64,000 nucleotides of DNA from Pseudomonas reactans (GCF_013385825.1 NZ_JACAPG010000005.1:90103-154102); one strand, 5' to 3'; counted from the stretch's first letter, positions 23,573 to 36,096 are shown. Translations and numbers: made by a program. Notes: a model not told the origin generated them from the sequence alone.

Positions 23573-23599
23573 AAAACGCCCGGCATAACCGGGCGTTTT
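23573..23599 (-). terminator. Terminator of infA (usable on both strands)
   Basis: An 11-bp stem (AAAACGCCCGG / CCGGGCGTTTT) with loop CATAA lies just beyond the infA stop on the minus strand. It is also downstream of clpA on the plus strand. Confidence 0.88.
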
Positions 23600-23611
23600 G
23601 TATTGACTTGC

Positions 23612-23830
23612 TTAGCGAGCGCGGTAAGTGATGCGCCCTTTGCTCAAGTCATAGGGCGTCAGCTCGACGCGCACTTTGTCACCGGTAAGAATACGAATGT
23701 AGTTCTTGCGCATCTTGCCGGAGATATGCGCGGTTACGACGTGCCCATTTTCCAACTCCACACGAAACATGGTGTTGGGCAGGGTGTCGACGACAGTGCC
23801 TTCCATTTCGAAGCTGTCTTCTTTCGACAT
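23612..23830 (-). CDS. infA: Translation initiation factor IF-1
   Basis: IF-1 is the 72-residue S1/OB-fold factor that binds the ribosomal A site during initiation. The product ([11 protein letters not shown] at the start, [12 protein letters not shown] at the end) matches the family throughout. The ATG at 23828-23830 is chosen because it yields the exact family length. A longer frame to 23896 adds 22 unrelated residues. It lies between clpA and ate, as in other pseudomonads. Confidence 0.97.
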
Positions 23831-23930
23831 GCAGTAAAGCCCTCGGTATCCAGTGAATGGCCCGGTGCAACTGCGCCAGGCAAAAGCGGCGTGCATTGTG
23901 CCCGAAAAAGGGTGTTTAAGCCAAGGGGTT

Positions 23931-24638
23931 CTAGTTAAGCACGACCCATCTTTGATTAATCAGCAGTTCTATGGGCCGATATTGGGTCTTGTAGTTCATC
24001 TTTTTGCAGTTCTTGATCCAGTAGCCGAGGTACACCGCCTCCAGTTCCAGGCGCAGTGCTTCGCCGATTTGCCAGAGGATTGCAAAGCGCCCCAGGCTGC
24101 GGCGCTCTTCGGCAGGCTCGTAGAAGGTGTAGACCGCCGACAGGCCGTTAGGCAGCAAATCGGTCACGGCCACTGCCACCAACCGGCCGTCGGCGCGAAA
24201 CTCATAGAAGCGCGAGAACGGCAGGTCGCGGACCAGGAACGTGGAAAACTGGTCGCGACTGGGCGGGAACATATCGCCGTCGGCGTGGCGTTCCTCGATA
24301 TAGCGCTGGTAAAGGTCGAAATACTCTTCGGTGAAGCGTGGCTTGGTTGGCATTACCGTAAGGTCGGCGTTGCGCTTAAGGATGCGTTTCTGGTTGCGGT
24401 CCGGCAGAAACTGCGCCGCAGGGATGCGTGCCGGCACGCAGGCATTGCAGTTCTGGCAATGAGGCCGGTACAGATGATCGCCACTGCGCCGAAAGCCCAT
24501 CTCCGACAGGTCGGCATACACATGCACGTCCATAGGCTGGCTGGGATCGAGGAACAGTGTGGTGGCCTGCTCGTCGGGCAGATAGCTGCAAGAGTGGGGT
24601 TGAGTGGCATAAAACTTCAAACGCGCCAACTCGGTCAT
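23931..24638 (-). CDS. ate: Aspartate/glutamate leucyl- or arginyl-transferase (N-end rule)
   Basis: This 235-residue protein belongs to the bacterial Ate/Bpt family, which transfers leucine (or arginine) from tRNA to proteins with N-terminal Asp or Glu and so marks them for ClpS-ClpAP. The N-terminal cysteine cluster includes [12 protein letters not shown] (about residues 60-71), and the GNAT-like C-terminal domain includes SAVYTFYEP and [14 protein letters not shown]. The ATG at 24636-24638 ([10 protein letters not shown]) gives the normal length; longer in-frame starts are rejected. It is followed by infA. Confidence 0.93.
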
Positions 24639-24693
24639 GATCAACCCTCGGATAAGCTTTGAAATAAGTGTAAGCCAGGAGCGCGGAAGTCGC

Positions 24694-25374
24694 CTAGGAA
24701 ACCCACGGTCCAGCGCTGCGCTGATCCAGATGGTCGCGCAGGAAACCTGCGAAGTCGCTGCGGGATATGGCGCGGGCACCCAGGCTGTGCAGGTGATCAT
24801 TGGGCATCTGGCAGTCGATCAATACAAAGCCCCATTCCTGTAGTTGGCGGGTCAGCGTGGCAAAGCCGAATTTCGAGGCGTTATCGGCACGGCTGAACAT
24901 GGACTCGCCGAAAAACAGCTGGCCCATCGCCAAGCCATACAAACCACCCACCAGTTTGCCGTCGTCCCACACCTCTACCGAATGGGCGTAGCCGCGCTGG
25001 TGCAGTTCCAGGTAAGCGCTCTGGATGCTCTCGGTGATCCAGGTGCCGTCGGCATAGGCGCGCGGTGCGGCGCAGGCCTGGATGACGGCAGCGAAATCCT
25101 GGTCGAAGGTCACGCTGTAGCGCTGCTGGCGCAACAATTTGCCCAGGCTGCGGGACACATGCAGCTCGTCGGGGAATATCACCGTGCGCGGGTCGGGTGA
25201 CCACCAGAGGATCGGCTGGCCGTCCGAAAACCACGGAAAGCAGCCATGGCGATAGGCTTGTACCAGGCGTTCGGCCGAAAGATCGCCACCGGCAGCCAGC
25301 AGGCCATTGGGTTCGCGCATGGCCTTGGCCAGGGGAGGGAATGTCAGTGAATCGCGTTGTAACCAGGTCAGCAT
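24694..25374 (-). CDS. aat: Leucyl/phenylalanyl-tRNA-protein transferase
   Basis: Aat attaches Leu or Phe to proteins with N-terminal Lys or Arg, creating N-degrons for ClpS. The 226 residues carry the family motifs [19 protein letters not shown] and WWSPDPR near the N-terminus, then [13 protein letters not shown] and [19 protein letters not shown]. The ATG at 25372-25374 gives the usual MLTWLQR start; a GTG 15 codons upstream is possible. With ate downstream it completes the N-end rule module next to clpSA. Confidence 0.94.
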   Translation of the reverse strand: MLTWLQRDSLTFPPLAKAMREPNGLLAAGGDLSAERLVQAYRHGCFPWFSDGQPILWWSPDPRTVIFPDELHVSRSLGKLLRQQRYSVTFDQDFAAVIQACAAPRAYADGTWITESIQSAYLELHQRGYAHSVEVWDDGKLVGGLYGLAMGQLFFGESMFSRADNASKFGFATLTRQLQEWGFVLIDCQMPNDHLHSLGARAISRSDFAGFLRDHLDQRSAGPWVS

Positions 25375-25870
25375 GGCATCCAGGCTTACGGAAGGGGAGG
25401 GGAGTGGCAGGTATGGCACCTGCTCGTGCAGTGCTGATTATTGTCGACATGGCGCCATCGGGCCAGTCCGAATCGGGCGTTAGGGCGGATTAGCGTGAGC
25501 AGGTGTTTCTGCAACTCTGTGTCGGCGGCGTGGTCGTAATCGGGTCTGTGCGATGCAGGCCATTTGCCAAGCTTGCCTGGATTGACAAAAACAGCGCATA
25601 AGCCTTTGTCAGCAAAGGCAATGCATGCTCAAATTGAACATGTTGTGAGACTAAATTGGCTGTGCTGCCGAGTGAAGGGCGGGGGCGTGGCATCGCCGGC
25701 ACAAACCCGTACAATGCGGGCATTGTGGCGCTTTCGTCATTTCATCCAGCAAGCGCCCAATGTTAAAAGTAGATTCAACGACGCACGTTCATTTTTCAGC
25801 TGCTCGGATTGGGCAGTATTTGCAGTCATTCAACAGATGGACGCGCTAAAGGCGCAGGAAAAGACCCGTT
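25375..25870. promoter_or_regulatory. Divergent aat/ftsK intergenic region
   Basis: A 496-base gap sits between divergent aat and ftsK. It contains a near-perfect inverted repeat (ACAATGC at 25711-25717 and GCATTGT at 25720-25726) overlapping a TACAAT box, and a small hairpin (GCCTTTG / CAAAGGC, 25602-25619). P. aeruginosa, as I recall, has a thioredoxin reductase gene in this position; no trace of it is visible here. A 110-codon frame across 25564-25896 has no ribosome site or recognisable domain and is not called. Confidence 0.5.
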
Positions 25871-28279
25871 TTGAAGAAATCCGCCGCAACACCTAAAGCA
25901 GCAGTCGTGCCGGCCTGGCGCCAGCACCTGCATTATCGCCTCAAGGAAGGCGCGCTGATCGCTATCGGCGCGCTGTGCCTGTTCCTGATGATGGCCTTGC
26001 TCACGTATGGCAAGGACGATCCGGGCTGGAGCCACAACAGCAAGATCGAAGACGTGCAGAACTTCGGCGGACCTGCCGGTTCCTACAGCGCCGACATCCT
26101 GTTTATGGTGCTGGGTTACTTCGCTTATATCTTTCCGTTGCTGCTGGCGATCAAGACCTGGCAGATCTTCCGCCAGCGTCATGAACCGTGGCAGTGGAGC
26201 GGTTGGCTGTTCTCCTGGCGCCTGATCGGCCTGGTGTTCCTGGTGCTGTCCGGCGCGGCGCTGGCGCATATCCATTTTCATGCACCGACCGGCTTGCCGG
26301 CGGGCGCGGGCGGGGCGTTGGGCGAAAGCCTCGGTGATCTGGCACGCAGGACCCTGAATATCCAGGGCAGCACGCTGATGTTCATCGCGCTGTTCCTGTT
26401 CGGCCTCACCGTGTTCACCGACCTGTCGTGGTTCAAGGTGATGGACGTGACCGGCAAGATCACCCTCGATCTGCTGGAACTGTTCCAGGGCGCCGCCAAC
26501 CGCTGGTGGGCGGCCCGTGTCGATCGCAAGCGCATGGTCGCCCAATTGCGCGAGGTAGATACCCGCGTCAACGAGGTGGTGGCGCCGAGCACGCCGGATC
26601 GGCGCGAGCAGGCCAAGGTCAAGGAACGCCTGATTGAGCGCGAACAGGCCCTGAGCAAGCACATGTCGGACCGCGAGAAGCAGGTGCCGCCGGTGATCGC
26701 TCCGGCACCGCCCAAGGCTCCCGAGCCAAGCCATCGCGTGCAGAAAGAGAAACAGGCGCCGCTGTTCGTCGACAGTGCCGTAGAAGGCACCTTGCCGCCG
26801 ATCTCGATCCTCGACCCGGCCGAAAAGAAACAACTCAACTATTCCCCGGAATCCCTGGCGGCCGTCGGCCACCTGCTGGAAATCAAGCTCAAGGAATTCG
26901 GCGTCGAAGTGTCGGTGGACTCGATCCACCCCGGCCCGGTGATTACCCGTTACGAAATCCAGCCGGCCGCCGGCGTCAAGGTCAGCCGCATTTCCAACCT
27001 GGCGAAAGACTTGGCGCGTTCCCTGGCCGTGACCAGCGTGCGCGTGGTGGAAGTCATCCCCGGCAAGACCACCGTGGGTATCGAGATTCCCAACGAAGAC
27101 CGCCAGATCGTGCGCTTTTCCGAGGTGCTGTCGACCCCGGAATACGACAACTTCAAATCGCCGGTCACCCTGGCCCTGGGTCACGACATCGGCGGCAAGC
27201 CAGTGATCACCGACCTGGCGAAGATGCCTCACCTGCTGGTGGCCGGTACCACCGGTTCCGGTAAGTCGGTGGGGGTGAACGCGATGATCCTGTCGATCCT
27301 GTTCAAGTCGGGCCCGGAAGACGCCAAGCTGATCATGATCGACCCGAAGATGTTGGAATTGTCGATCTACGAAGGGATTCCGCATTTGCTCTGCCCGGTG
27401 GTCACCGACATGAAGGACGCCGCCAACGCCCTGCGCTGGAGCGTCGCCGAGATGGAGCGCCGCTACAAGCTGATGGCGAAAATGGGCGTGCGTAACCTGT
27501 CGGGCTTCAACGCCAAGATCAAGGAAGCCCACGAACGCGGCGAGACCATCGATGACCCGCTTTACAAGCGCGAAAGTATTCACGACGAAGCGCCGAAACT
27601 GACCAAGCTGCCGACCATCGTGGTGGTGGTCGACGAATTCGCCGATATGATGATGATCGTCGGCAAGAAGGTCGAAGAACTGATCGCACGTATCGCCCAG
27701 AAGGCCCGTGCTGCCGGCATCCACTTGATCCTCGCCACTCAGCGTCCTTCGGTGGACGTGATCACGGGCTTGATCAAGGCCAACATTCCTACGCGGATGG
27801 CGTTCCAGGTGTCGAGCAAGATCGACTCGCGGACCATCATCGACCAGGGTGGCGCCGAACAACTGCTTGGCCACGGTGACATGCTCTACATGCCGCCGGG
27901 CACCAGCCTGCCGATCCGGGTCCACGGTGCCTTCGTTTCCGACGATGAAGTACACCGCGTGGTGGAAGCCTGGAAACTGCGCGGCGCACCTGAATACAAC
28001 GACGACATTCTCAACGGCGTCGAAGAAGCCGGCAGCGGCTTTGAAAATGGCGGCGGCGGTGGTGACGATGATGCTGAAACCGACGCGCTGTACGACGAGG
28101 CCGTGGCCTTCGTACTGGAGAGCCGTCGCGCCTCGATTTCCGCGGTGCAACGTAAATTGAAAATCGGCTACAACCGTGCCGCCCGCATGATCGAGGCCAT
28201 GGAAATGGCCGGTGTCGTGACCGCTATGAACACCAACGGCTCGCGCGAAGTCATTGCCCCTGGGCAGATGCGCGACTGA
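25871..28279 (+). CDS. ftsK: DNA translocase FtsK
   Basis: FtsK anchors at the division septum and pumps chromosomal DNA toward dif for XerCD recombination. The 802-residue product has four to five N-terminal membrane segments (about 27-200), a short linker (about 210-320), the RecA-like motor with Walker A GTTGSGKS and Walker [12 protein letters not shown], and a C-terminal winged-helix gamma domain (about 735-800) that reads KOPS sites. The start is a TTG at 25871 with AGGAAAAG about nine bases upstream; the protein MKKSAATPK matches relatives from that point. The linker is short compared with the Escherichia coli protein, as is usual in Pseudomonas. Confidence 0.95.
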   Translation: MKKSAATPKAAVVPAWRQHLHYRLKEGALIAIGALCLFLMMALLTYGKDDPGWSHNSKIEDVQNFGGPAGSYSADILFMVLGYFAYIFPLLLAIKTWQIFRQRHEPWQWSGWLFSWRLIGLVFLVLSGAALAHIHFHAPTGLPAGAGGALGESLGDLARRTLNIQGSTLMFIALFLFGLTVFTDLSWFKVMDVTGKITLDLLELFQGAANRWWAARVDRKRMVAQLREVDTRVNEVVAPSTPDRREQAKVKERLIEREQALSKHMSDREKQVPPVIAPAPPKAPEPSHRVQKEKQAPLFVDSAVEGTLPPISILDPAEKKQLNYSPESLAAVGHLLEIKLKEFGVEVSVDSIHPGPVITRYEIQPAAGVKVSRISNLAKDLARSLAVTSVRVVEVIPGKTTVGIEIPNEDRQIVRFSEVLSTPEYDNFKSPVTLALGHDIGGKPVITDLAKMPHLLVAGTTGSGKSVGVNAMILSILFKSGPEDAKLIMIDPKMLELSIYEGIPHLLCPVVTDMKDAANALRWSVAEMERRYKLMAKMGVRNLSGFNAKIKEAHERGETIDDPLYKRESIHDEAPKLTKLPTIVVVVDEFADMMMIVGKKVEELIARIAQKARAAGIHLILATQRPSVDVITGLIKANIPTRMAFQVSSKIDSRTIIDQGGAEQLLGHGDMLYMPPGTSLPIRVHGAFVSDDEVHRVVEAWKLRGAPEYNDDILNGVEEAGSGFENGGGGGDDDAETDALYDEAVAFVLESRRASISAVQRKLKIGYNRAARMIEAMEMAGVVTAMNTNGSREVIAPGQMRD

Positions 28280-28333
28280 TCCCGTGTCGCGTGGCAGCAC
28301 GCGGCACGCCCTGAACACTCAATGAGGACTCCC

Positions 28334-28957
28334 ATGCGCCTTATCCGCATGCTGTTGTTGCCGGCTCTGGCCCTGACCGCTGTTTCGGCCCACGCTGACC
28401 CGGCCTCCGTGGCCAGCCTGAAGAACCTGTTGGACAAATCCCAGACCCTGACCGCGCGTTTCTCCCAGCTGACCCTGGATGCCGGCGGTACCCAGTTGCA
28501 GGAAACCGCAGGCGAAATGGCCGTGCAGCGTCCTGGCCTGTTCTACTGGCACACCGAAGGCAAGGCCGAGCAGACCATCGTGTCTGATGGCCAGAAGGTC
28601 ACCCTGTGGGACCCGGACCTGGAGCAGGCGACCATCAAGAAGCTTGATCCGCGCCTGAACCAGACCCCGGCGCTGTTGCTGTCGGGTGATGTGTCGAAGA
28701 TCAATGACAGCTTCGACATCACCTCCAAGCAAACCGGTGACGTGATGGATTTCACCCTCAAGCCAAAAGCCAAAGACACCCTTTTCGATAGTCTTCGCCT
28801 TTCGTTCCGTGGCGGTTTGATCAATGACATGCAACTGGTCGATAGCGTGGGTCAGCGCACCAATATTCTGTTTACCGGCGTCAAGGCCAACGGCGTTGTG
28901 GATGCATCCAAGTTCAAGTTCGTCATCCCCAAGGGTGCCGATGTGATCCAGGAATAA
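28334..28957 (+). CDS. lolA: Outer-membrane lipoprotein carrier protein LolA
   Basis: LolA is the periplasmic chaperone that carries lipoproteins from LolCDE to LolB. The 207-residue protein has a signal peptide ([21 protein letters not shown]) and the family body with [18 protein letters not shown] and [20 protein letters not shown]. The ATG at 28334 follows AGGACT; another ATG at 28322 would lengthen the signal peptide by four residues. It lies between ftsK and rarA, a conserved order in proteobacteria. Confidence 0.94.
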   Translation: MRLIRMLLLPALALTAVSAHADPASVASLKNLLDKSQTLTARFSQLTLDAGGTQLQETAGEMAVQRPGLFYWHTEGKAEQTIVSDGQKVTLWDPDLEQATIKKLDPRLNQTPALLLSGDVSKINDSFDITSKQTGDVMDFTLKPKAKDTLFDSLRLSFRGGLINDMQLVDSVGQRTNILFTGVKANGVVDASKFKFVIPKGADVIQE

Positions 28958-28967
28958 CACGCTGCCC

Positions 28968-30289
28968 ATGGACCTGTTTCGAAGTGACCCGATTGCCCAG
29001 CCACTGGCCGCGCGCTTGCGTTCGACCAACCTGGACGAGTACGTCGGTCAGGAGCACCTGCTCGCTCGCGGTAAGCCTTTGCGCGAAGCCCTGGAGCAGG
29101 GCGCGCTGCACTCGATGATTTTCTGGGGGCCGCCGGGGGTGGGCAAGACTACCCTGGCGCGGCTGCTGGCGAAGGTCTCGGATGCACACTTCGAAACAGT
29201 CTCGGCAGTACTCGCCGGGGTCAAGGAGATCCGCCAGGCGGTGGAAGTCGCCAAGCAGCAGGCCGGGCAGTACGGCAAGCGCACCATCCTGTTTGTCGAC
29301 GAAGTGCACCGTTTCAACAAGTCACAGCAGGATGCGTTCCTACCCTATGTGGAAGATGGCACGCTGATTTTCATCGGTGCCACCACGGAAAACCCTTCGT
29401 TTGAATTGAACAACGCCTTGCTGTCGCGTGCGCGGGTCTATGTGCTCAAAAGCCTGGACGAAGCAGCGATGCAGAAGTTGCTGCACCGCGCCCTGAGTGA
29501 AGACAAAGGGCTGGGCAAACGGCAACTGAGCGTGAGCGAAGAGGGCTTCAAGATTCTGCTCACCGCCGCCGATGGTGATGGGCGCCGCTTTCTCAACCTG
29601 GTGGAGAACGCCTCCGACCTGGCCGAAGACGGCAGCGAGATTGGCGTCGACCTCCTGCAAAGCCTGCTCGGCGACACGCGCCGGCGCTTCGACAAGGGCG
29701 GCGAAGCTTTTTACGACCAGATTTCGGCGCTGCATAAGTCCGTGCGCGGCTCCAACCCGGACGGCGCGCTGTATTGGTTCGCGCGCATGATCGACGGCGG
29801 CTGTGACCCGCTGTACCTCGCACGCCGCGTGGTGCGCATGGCCAGCGAAGACATCGGCAACGCCGACCCGCGCGCCTTGAGCCTGTGCCTCGCCGCCTGG
29901 GACGTGCAGGAGCGCCTCGGCAGCCCGGAAGGCGAGTTGGCGGTGGCCCAGGCCATCACCTACTTGGCCTGTGCGCCGAAAAGCAACGCGGTGTACATGG
30001 GCTTCAAGTCCGCCCTGCGCGCCGCCGCCGAATACGGCTCCCTCGAAGTGCCGATGCACCTGCGCAACGCGCCGACCAAGCTGATGAAACAGTTGGGCTA
30101 CGGTGATGAATACCGCTACGCCCACGATGAACCGGATGCCTATGCGGCCGGTGAAGACTACTTTCCCGATGACCTTGAGCCACTCCCGCTCTATCAGCCG
30201 GTGCCCCGTGGCCTGGAGCTGAAGATCGGCGAAAAACTCAATCATCTCGCCCAACTCGATCGACTCAGCCCCAGACAGCGGAGAAAGTA

Positions 30290-30290
<1 letters not shown>
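28968..30290 (+). CDS. rarA: Replication-associated recombination protein A
   Basis: RarA (MgsA) is an AAA+ ATPase related to clamp-loader subunits that acts at stalled replication forks. The 440 residues include Walker [10 protein letters not shown] (about 51-59) and Walker [12 protein letters not shown]. Sensor-1 [12 protein letters not shown] follows, and the C-terminal MgsA tetramerisation domain contains [21 protein letters not shown]. It starts 10 bases after lolA, and its last base is the first base of crcB's start codon. Confidence 0.95.
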
Positions 30291-31961
<1,671 letters not shown>

Positions 31962-33356
31962 ATGGAATTTCTGCCGCTGTTTCATAACCTGCGCGGCAGT
32001 CGTGTGTTGGTCGTCGGTGGCGGGGAGATTGCCTTGCGCAAATCCCGGCTGCTGGCCGATGCCGGTGCGTTGCTGCGGGTGGTTGCTCCCCAGATTGAAC
32101 ACCAGCTCAATGAGCTGGTACTGGGCAGTGGCGGGGAACTGATTTTGCGCGGTTATCAGGAGGCGGACCTCGACGGTTGCACCCTGATCATCGCGGCCAC
32201 GGACGATGAGCCGTTGAACGCGCAAGTGTCCAGCGATGCCAAGCGTCGGTGTGTACCGGTCAACGTGGTGGATGCACCGGCCTTGTGCAGCGTGATCTTC
32301 CCTGCGATTGTCGACCGTTCACCTTTGGTGATTGCAGTGTCCAGCGGCGGCGATGCGCCGGTGCTGGCGCGCTTGATCCGGGCCAAGCTGGAAACCTGGA
32401 TTCCGTCCACCTATGGCCAACTGGCCGGATTGGCGGCGCGTTTTCGCGCTCAGGTCAAAGGCTTGTACCCGGATGTGCAGCAGCGCCGCGCATTTTGGGA
32501 AGACGTGTTCCAGGGCCCGATTGCCGACCGTCAATTGGCCGGGCAGGGTGCCGAAGCCGAGCGCCTGTTGATCGAAAAGGTCAACGGCGCGCCGCCGAAT
32601 GCACCGGGCGAGGTCTATCTGGTGGGCGCAGGACCGGGTGATCCCGACCTGCTGACCTTCCGCGCCCTGCGCTTGATGCAGCAAGCCGATGTGGTGCTGT
32701 ATGACCGCCTCGTAGCTCCCGCGATTCTCGAGCTGTGCCGCCGTGACGCCGAGCGTGTCTACGTCGGCAAACGCCGCGCCGATCACGCCGTGCCGCAAGA
32801 CCAGATCAACCAGCAATTGGTGGACCTGGCCAAGCAAGGCAAGCGCGTGCTGCGCCTCAAGGGTGGCGATCCGTTCATCTTTGGCCGGGGTGGCGAAGAG
32901 ATCGAGGAGCTGGCGGCCCACGGCATCCCGTTCCAGGTGGTGCCGGGGATCACGGCGGCAAGCGGTTGCGCGGCGTATGCCGGGATTCCGCTGACTCACC
33001 GTGACTATGCGCAGTCCGTACGTTTCATTACCGGGCATTTAAAGGACGGGACGTCGGACCTGCCTTGGGATGACCTGGTGGGGCCATCACAGACCCTGGT
33101 GTTCTACATGGGTTTGATTGGCTTGCCGATCATCTGCGAACAGCTGATCAAGCATGGTCGTGCATCGGATACCCCTGCAGCGTTGATCCAGCAGGGCACC
33201 ACATCCAACCAGCGTGTGTTCACCGGCACGCTGGCGGACCTGCCGCGCATGGTGGCGGAGCATGAAGTGCATGCACCGACACTGGTGATTGTGGGTGAGG
33301 TGGTGGTGTTGCGTGAAAAGCTCAAGTGGTTCGAAGGCGCCCAGTCCCAAGTCTGA
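31962..33356 (+). CDS. cysG: Siroheme synthase (multifunctional)
   Basis: CysG makes siroheme from uroporphyrinogen III for sulfite and nitrite reductases. The 464-residue protein fuses an N-terminal NAD-dependent dehydrogenase/ferrochelatase (about 1-205, nucleotide motif [15 protein letters not shown]) with a C-terminal SAM uroporphyrinogen methyltransferase (about 215-464, motifs [16 protein letters not shown] and [17 protein letters not shown]). Its ATG directly follows the serS stop codon. The sulfur-relay tus genes lie nearby. Confidence 0.96.
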   Translation: MEFLPLFHNLRGSRVLVVGGGEIALRKSRLLADAGALLRVVAPQIEHQLNELVLGSGGELILRGYQEADLDGCTLIIAATDDEPLNAQVSSDAKRRCVPVNVVDAPALCSVIFPAIVDRSPLVIAVSSGGDAPVLARLIRAKLETWIPSTYGQLAGLAARFRAQVKGLYPDVQQRRAFWEDVFQGPIADRQLAGQGAEAERLLIEKVNGAPPNAPGEVYLVGAGPGDPDLLTFRALRLMQQADVVLYDRLVAPAILELCRRDAERVYVGKRRADHAVPQDQINQQLVDLAKQGKRVLRLKGGDPFIFGRGGEEIEELAAHGIPFQVVPGITAASGCAAYAGIPLTHRDYAQSVRFITGHLKDGTSDLPWDDLVGPSQTLVFYMGLIGLPIICEQLIKHGRASDTPAALIQQGTTSNQRVFTGTLADLPRMVAEHEVHAPTLVIVGEVVVLREKLKWFEGAQSQV

Positions 33357-33365
33357 CACTGTACC

Positions 33366-33395
33366 TGTGGCGAGGGAGCAAGCTCCCTCGCCACA
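33366..33395. repeat. Single REP-like palindrome (TGTGGCGAGGGAGC type)
   Basis: A 14-bp perfect inverted repeat with a two-base spacer lies directly after cysG. It belongs to the same TGTGGCGAG sequence class as the longer element at 41371-41504 and could also slow transcription, though no strong T run follows. Confidence 0.7.
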
Positions 33396-33403
33396 AGGTG
33401 TTT

Positions 33404-34399
33404 TCAGCTCAAGATGCCGTTGCCGACCAGGCGCTGACGATCATGGGCAGCATCAAAATGCTGCAACGGCCCCTTCGGCACAATCCCCGTCGGGTTGATC
33501 GTGCGGTGACTGGCATAGTAATGCCCCTTGATATGCGCAAAATCCACCGTCTCCGCCACACCCGGCCATTGATACAGCTCCCTTAGCCAGTTCGACAGGT
33601 TCGGATAATCCGCAATCCTGCGCAGGTTGCATTTGAAGTGGCTGTAATACACCGCATCAAAGCGAATCAGCGTGGTGAACAGCCGTACATCCGCCTCGGT
33701 CAGGTATTCACCGGCCAGGTAGCGATGCTCACCCAGATGCTGCTCCAAGTGATCCAGCTCCGCAAACACATCCTCAAACGCACGTTCATACGCCTGCTGC
33801 GACGTCGCGAAGCCCGCGCGGTACACGCCGTTGTTCACGGCCGGGTAAATACGCTCATTCAGTGCGTCAATGGTCGGGCGCAGCGGCTCGGGGTAGAAGT
33901 CCAGGGTATTGCCGGTCAATTCATTAAACGCGCTGTTGAACATGCGGATGATCTCCGCCGATTCATTGCTGACGATGCGCTTGAGCTTCTTGTCCCACAG
34001 TACCGGCACGGTGACGCGCCCGGTGTAGTCGGCCGTGTCAGCCGTGTAGCGCTGGTGCATGAAGTCGAAATCATCCAGCTTGTCGCCGGTGGAGCCGTGA
34101 GCCTTGTCGAAGGTCCAGCCGTTTTCCAGCATCAGCCAACTGACCACGGACACCTCGATCAGGCTTTCCAGACCCTTGAGCTTGCGCAGAATCAGGGTGC
34201 GATGGGCCCACGGGCAGGCGAGAGAGACATAGAGATGGTAGCGACCGGCCTCGGCCTTGAATCCGCCTTCGCCACTCGGGCCTGGCGCGCCGTCGGCGGT
34301 CACCCAGTTGCGGCGTTGCGCCTGTTCCCGTTGGAATGCGCCGTCTGCGCTACTTTCGTACCACTGGTCTTTCCAGTGTCCTTCGATCAGCAAACCCAT
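33404..34399 (-). CDS. yqjG: Glutathionyl-hydroquinone reductase
   Basis: This 331-residue protein belongs to the Xi-class glutathione transferases (YqjG/PcpF), which reduce glutathionyl-hydroquinones and so release quinones trapped as glutathione adducts. The catalytic cysteine is C62 in SLACPWAHR. The conserved GGFKAEAGRYHLYVSLACPW region and the C-terminal helical domain (RYLAGEYLTEADVRLF) are present. The ATG at 34397-34399 has AAGGAG at ideal spacing. It is convergent with cysG and probably monocistronic. Confidence 0.92.
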   Translation of the reverse strand: MGLLIEGHWKDQWYESSADGAFQREQAQRRNWVTADGAPGPSGEGGFKAEAGRYHLYVSLACPWAHRTLILRKLKGLESLIEVSVVSWLMLENGWTFDKAHGSTGDKLDDFDFMHQRYTADTADYTGRVTVPVLWDKKLKRIVSNESAEIIRMFNSAFNELTGNTLDFYPEPLRPTIDALNERIYPAVNNGVYRAGFATSQQAYERAFEDVFAELDHLEQHLGEHRYLAGEYLTEADVRLFTTLIRFDAVYYSHFKCNLRRIADYPNLSNWLRELYQWPGVAETVDFAHIKGHYYASHRTINPTGIVPKGPLQHFDAAHDRQRLVGNGILS

Positions 34400-34487
34400 G
34401 ACTGGCTCCTTGGCTAATAAGCGTTGGAGGCCAGTCTAAAGGGCTGAGTTCGATTTAAAAGCGCAAAGACCGGGCGCTAATGATCGA

Positions 34488-35489
34488 TTAAATCGATTTG
34501 TCCCGCGCGTCCCAGTATTGCTGGGCCAGGACGAACGCCTGTTCCCGTGAATGGCCCAGGCCGCGCAAGGCCAGGGCCATAGTCGCGATCAAGGCAAGTT
34601 GCGGGTAACTGTCTTCGACATCGCCGCGCCACAACGCCTTCAGGTGTTCCGGTTCGAGTGTGGCGGGTTTGACGTGGCGCTGGGCGGAGAGGGCGGGCCA
34701 CTCTTCGTCCCAGCTTTCGCCGCCCGTGGTGCCGTACAGGTGGCTGGCCGAGTCGGGGTTGATCTCGATTTCGCCGCCATCACCCTTCACTACGATGACA
34801 TTGTCGCCGAGCAGGCCGCTGGCATCGCGGTGCACGCCCTGATAACCCGGATGGAAAATGCTTTGCAGGCCCAGGCGCGCATTCAAGGGGTTGAGCAAGC
34901 GCGCCAGGGAGTGGATCGGCGAGCGCAGGCCCAGGGTGTTGCGCAGGTCGATCATGCGTTGCAATTGCGGCGCCCAGTCGCCCAGCGGGATAAACGCCAG
35001 GTTGCCTTGCGCATAAGCGGCCTCGACCTGCTGCCAGTTGCGGCACAGTGGGATCTGCAAACCTTCCAGCAATTGCTCGGTGTACAACCGCCCGGCCGTG
35101 TGTGCGCCGCCGCCGTGCATAAGGATGCGCACGCCGTTCTGCGCCAGGCACTTGGCCGCCAGCAGGTACCACGGCAGGTGGCGCTTCTTGCCGGCGTAGG
35201 TTGGCCAGTCGACATCCACGTTCAGCGCCGGGGCATCCAGGCGTTCGCGCACGGCTTCGCTGAAGCCAGCGAGTTCTTCAGGGCTTTCTTCCTTGTGGCG
35301 CAACAGCATCAGGAACGCGCCGAGCTGGGTGTCTTCGACTTTTTCGTCGAGCAACATGCCCATGGCTTCGCGGGCTTCCTCGCGGGTGAGGTTGCGCGCG
35401 CCGCGCTTGCCTTTGCCCAGGATGCGCACGAACTGCGCAAACGGGTGTTCGGCAGGGGTTTCAAGGGTCAGCGGGGCAAAATCGGTCAT
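34488..35489 (-). CDS. TrpD2/YbiB-like glycosyltransferase-family protein
   Basis: The 333-residue product resembles the TrpD2 (YbiB) group, which has the anthranilate phosphoribosyltransferase fold but lacks that activity; the Escherichia coli member binds nucleic acid. Features are a helical N-terminal domain (LGKGKRGARNLTREEAREAM), the glycine-rich MHGGGAHTAGRLYTEQLLEG and a C-terminal DGGEIEINPDS stretch. The ATG at 35487-35489 overlaps the tusE stop codon (ATGA), so it is the last gene of the tus unit. A longer frame extends to 35939 but only in the shadow of tusE and tusB. Confidence 0.8.
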   Translation of the reverse strand: MTDFAPLTLETPAEHPFAQFVRILGKGKRGARNLTREEAREAMGMLLDEKVEDTQLGAFLMLLRHKEESPEELAGFSEAVRERLDAPALNVDVDWPTYAGKKRHLPWYLLAAKCLAQNGVRILMHGGGAHTAGRLYTEQLLEGLQIPLCRNWQQVEAAYAQGNLAFIPLGDWAPQLQRMIDLRNTLGLRSPIHSLARLLNPLNARLGLQSIFHPGYQGVHRDASGLLGDNVIVVKGDGGEIEINPDSASHLYGTTGGESWDEEWPALSAQRHVKPATLEPEHLKALWRGDVEDSYPQLALIATMALALRGLGHSREQAFVLAQQYWDARDKSI

Positions 35490-35821
35490 AAGCAATTCGT
35501 CGGCCTGGGCAGGCCCGCCAGCTTGGCGGCGAGTTTGGCGGGAGTGCCGTTGAACAGTTTGTTGAGGTGCAGGCTGTTGCCCTTTTCCGGGCCGAGCTTC
35601 AAGGCGGTGTACTTGATCAGCGGACGTGTGGCCGGGGACAGCTGGAATTCGGCATAGAACTGGCGCAGCAGTTCGAGGATTTCCCAGTGGGCCGGGGTCA
35701 GCTCCAGCGCCTCGGCGGCAGCCAGGGCATGGGCGACCTCTGCGGACCAGTCGTTCAGGTCGGCCAAATAACCGTCCTTGTCCAGTTCCAGGGTACGTGC
35801 GCCTACGGTCAGGGTGTTCAT
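35486..35821 (-). CDS. tusE: Sulfurtransferase TusE (DsrC family)
   Basis: TusE accepts sulfur from TusBCD and passes it to MnmA for 2-thiouridine synthesis. The 111-residue DsrC-like protein ends in RPTNCL, with the functional cysteine next to last (C110), as in the family. The ATG at 35819-35821 (MNTLTVGARTLELDKDG) overlaps the tusB stop codon. Upstream in-frame codons belong to the tusB region. The receiving enzyme MnmA is at 12442-13566. Confidence 0.93.
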   Translation of the reverse strand: MNTLTVGARTLELDKDGYLADLNDWSAEVAHALAAAEALELTPAHWEILELLRQFYAEFQLSPATRPLIKYTALKLGPEKGNSLHLNKLFNGTPAKLAAKLAGLPRPTNCL

Positions 35822-36096
35822 AGCCAGGTGTTGACCTTGTCGTAGTCGATCGACAGTTGCACGAACCCTGGGTAGTCCACGCCGTCGGCCCAGTCCGGCA
35901 GCGGCAGGTTGCGCGCCTGCATGTCTTCGGCCAGCACAAACACCTTCACGCCCTTGGAGTGCAGGGCCGGGGCGTGGAGCCCATAGGCGCCGTCGCCGCA
36001 CAGCAGGATCGCGTCCTCGGCACCGCAGATACGCAGGCAGCTGTCGAGGCGACTATCGGAAAACGGGGAGTGAGACACCACGTGTAAAGTCGACAT
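35818..36096 (-). CDS. tusB: Sulfurtransferase complex subunit TusB (DsrH family)
   Basis: A 92-residue DsrH-like protein, the smallest of the hexameric TusBCD complex that relays persulfide sulfur for tRNA thiolation. It shows MSTLHVVSHSPF at the start and the DAILLCGDGAYGL stretch typical of the family. It overlaps tusE by four bases and begins at the last base of tusC, so the four genes are translationally linked. Confidence 0.9.
   Translation of the reverse strand: MSTLHVVSHSPFSDSRLDSCLRICGAEDAILLCGDGAYGLHAPALHSKGVKVFVLAEDMQARNLPLPDWADGVDYPGFVQLSIDYDKVNTWL

Noticed and set aside
25564..25896. A 110-codon plus-strand frame just before and overlapping the ftsK start
   Set aside because: It has no ribosome site or recognisable domain and overlaps the well-supported ftsK start region; kept as intergenic.
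25826..28318. An 830-codon open frame antisense to ftsK
   Set aside because: The FtsK protein on the other strand has full family motifs; the antisense product is a His/Arg/Gln-rich shadow with no domain.
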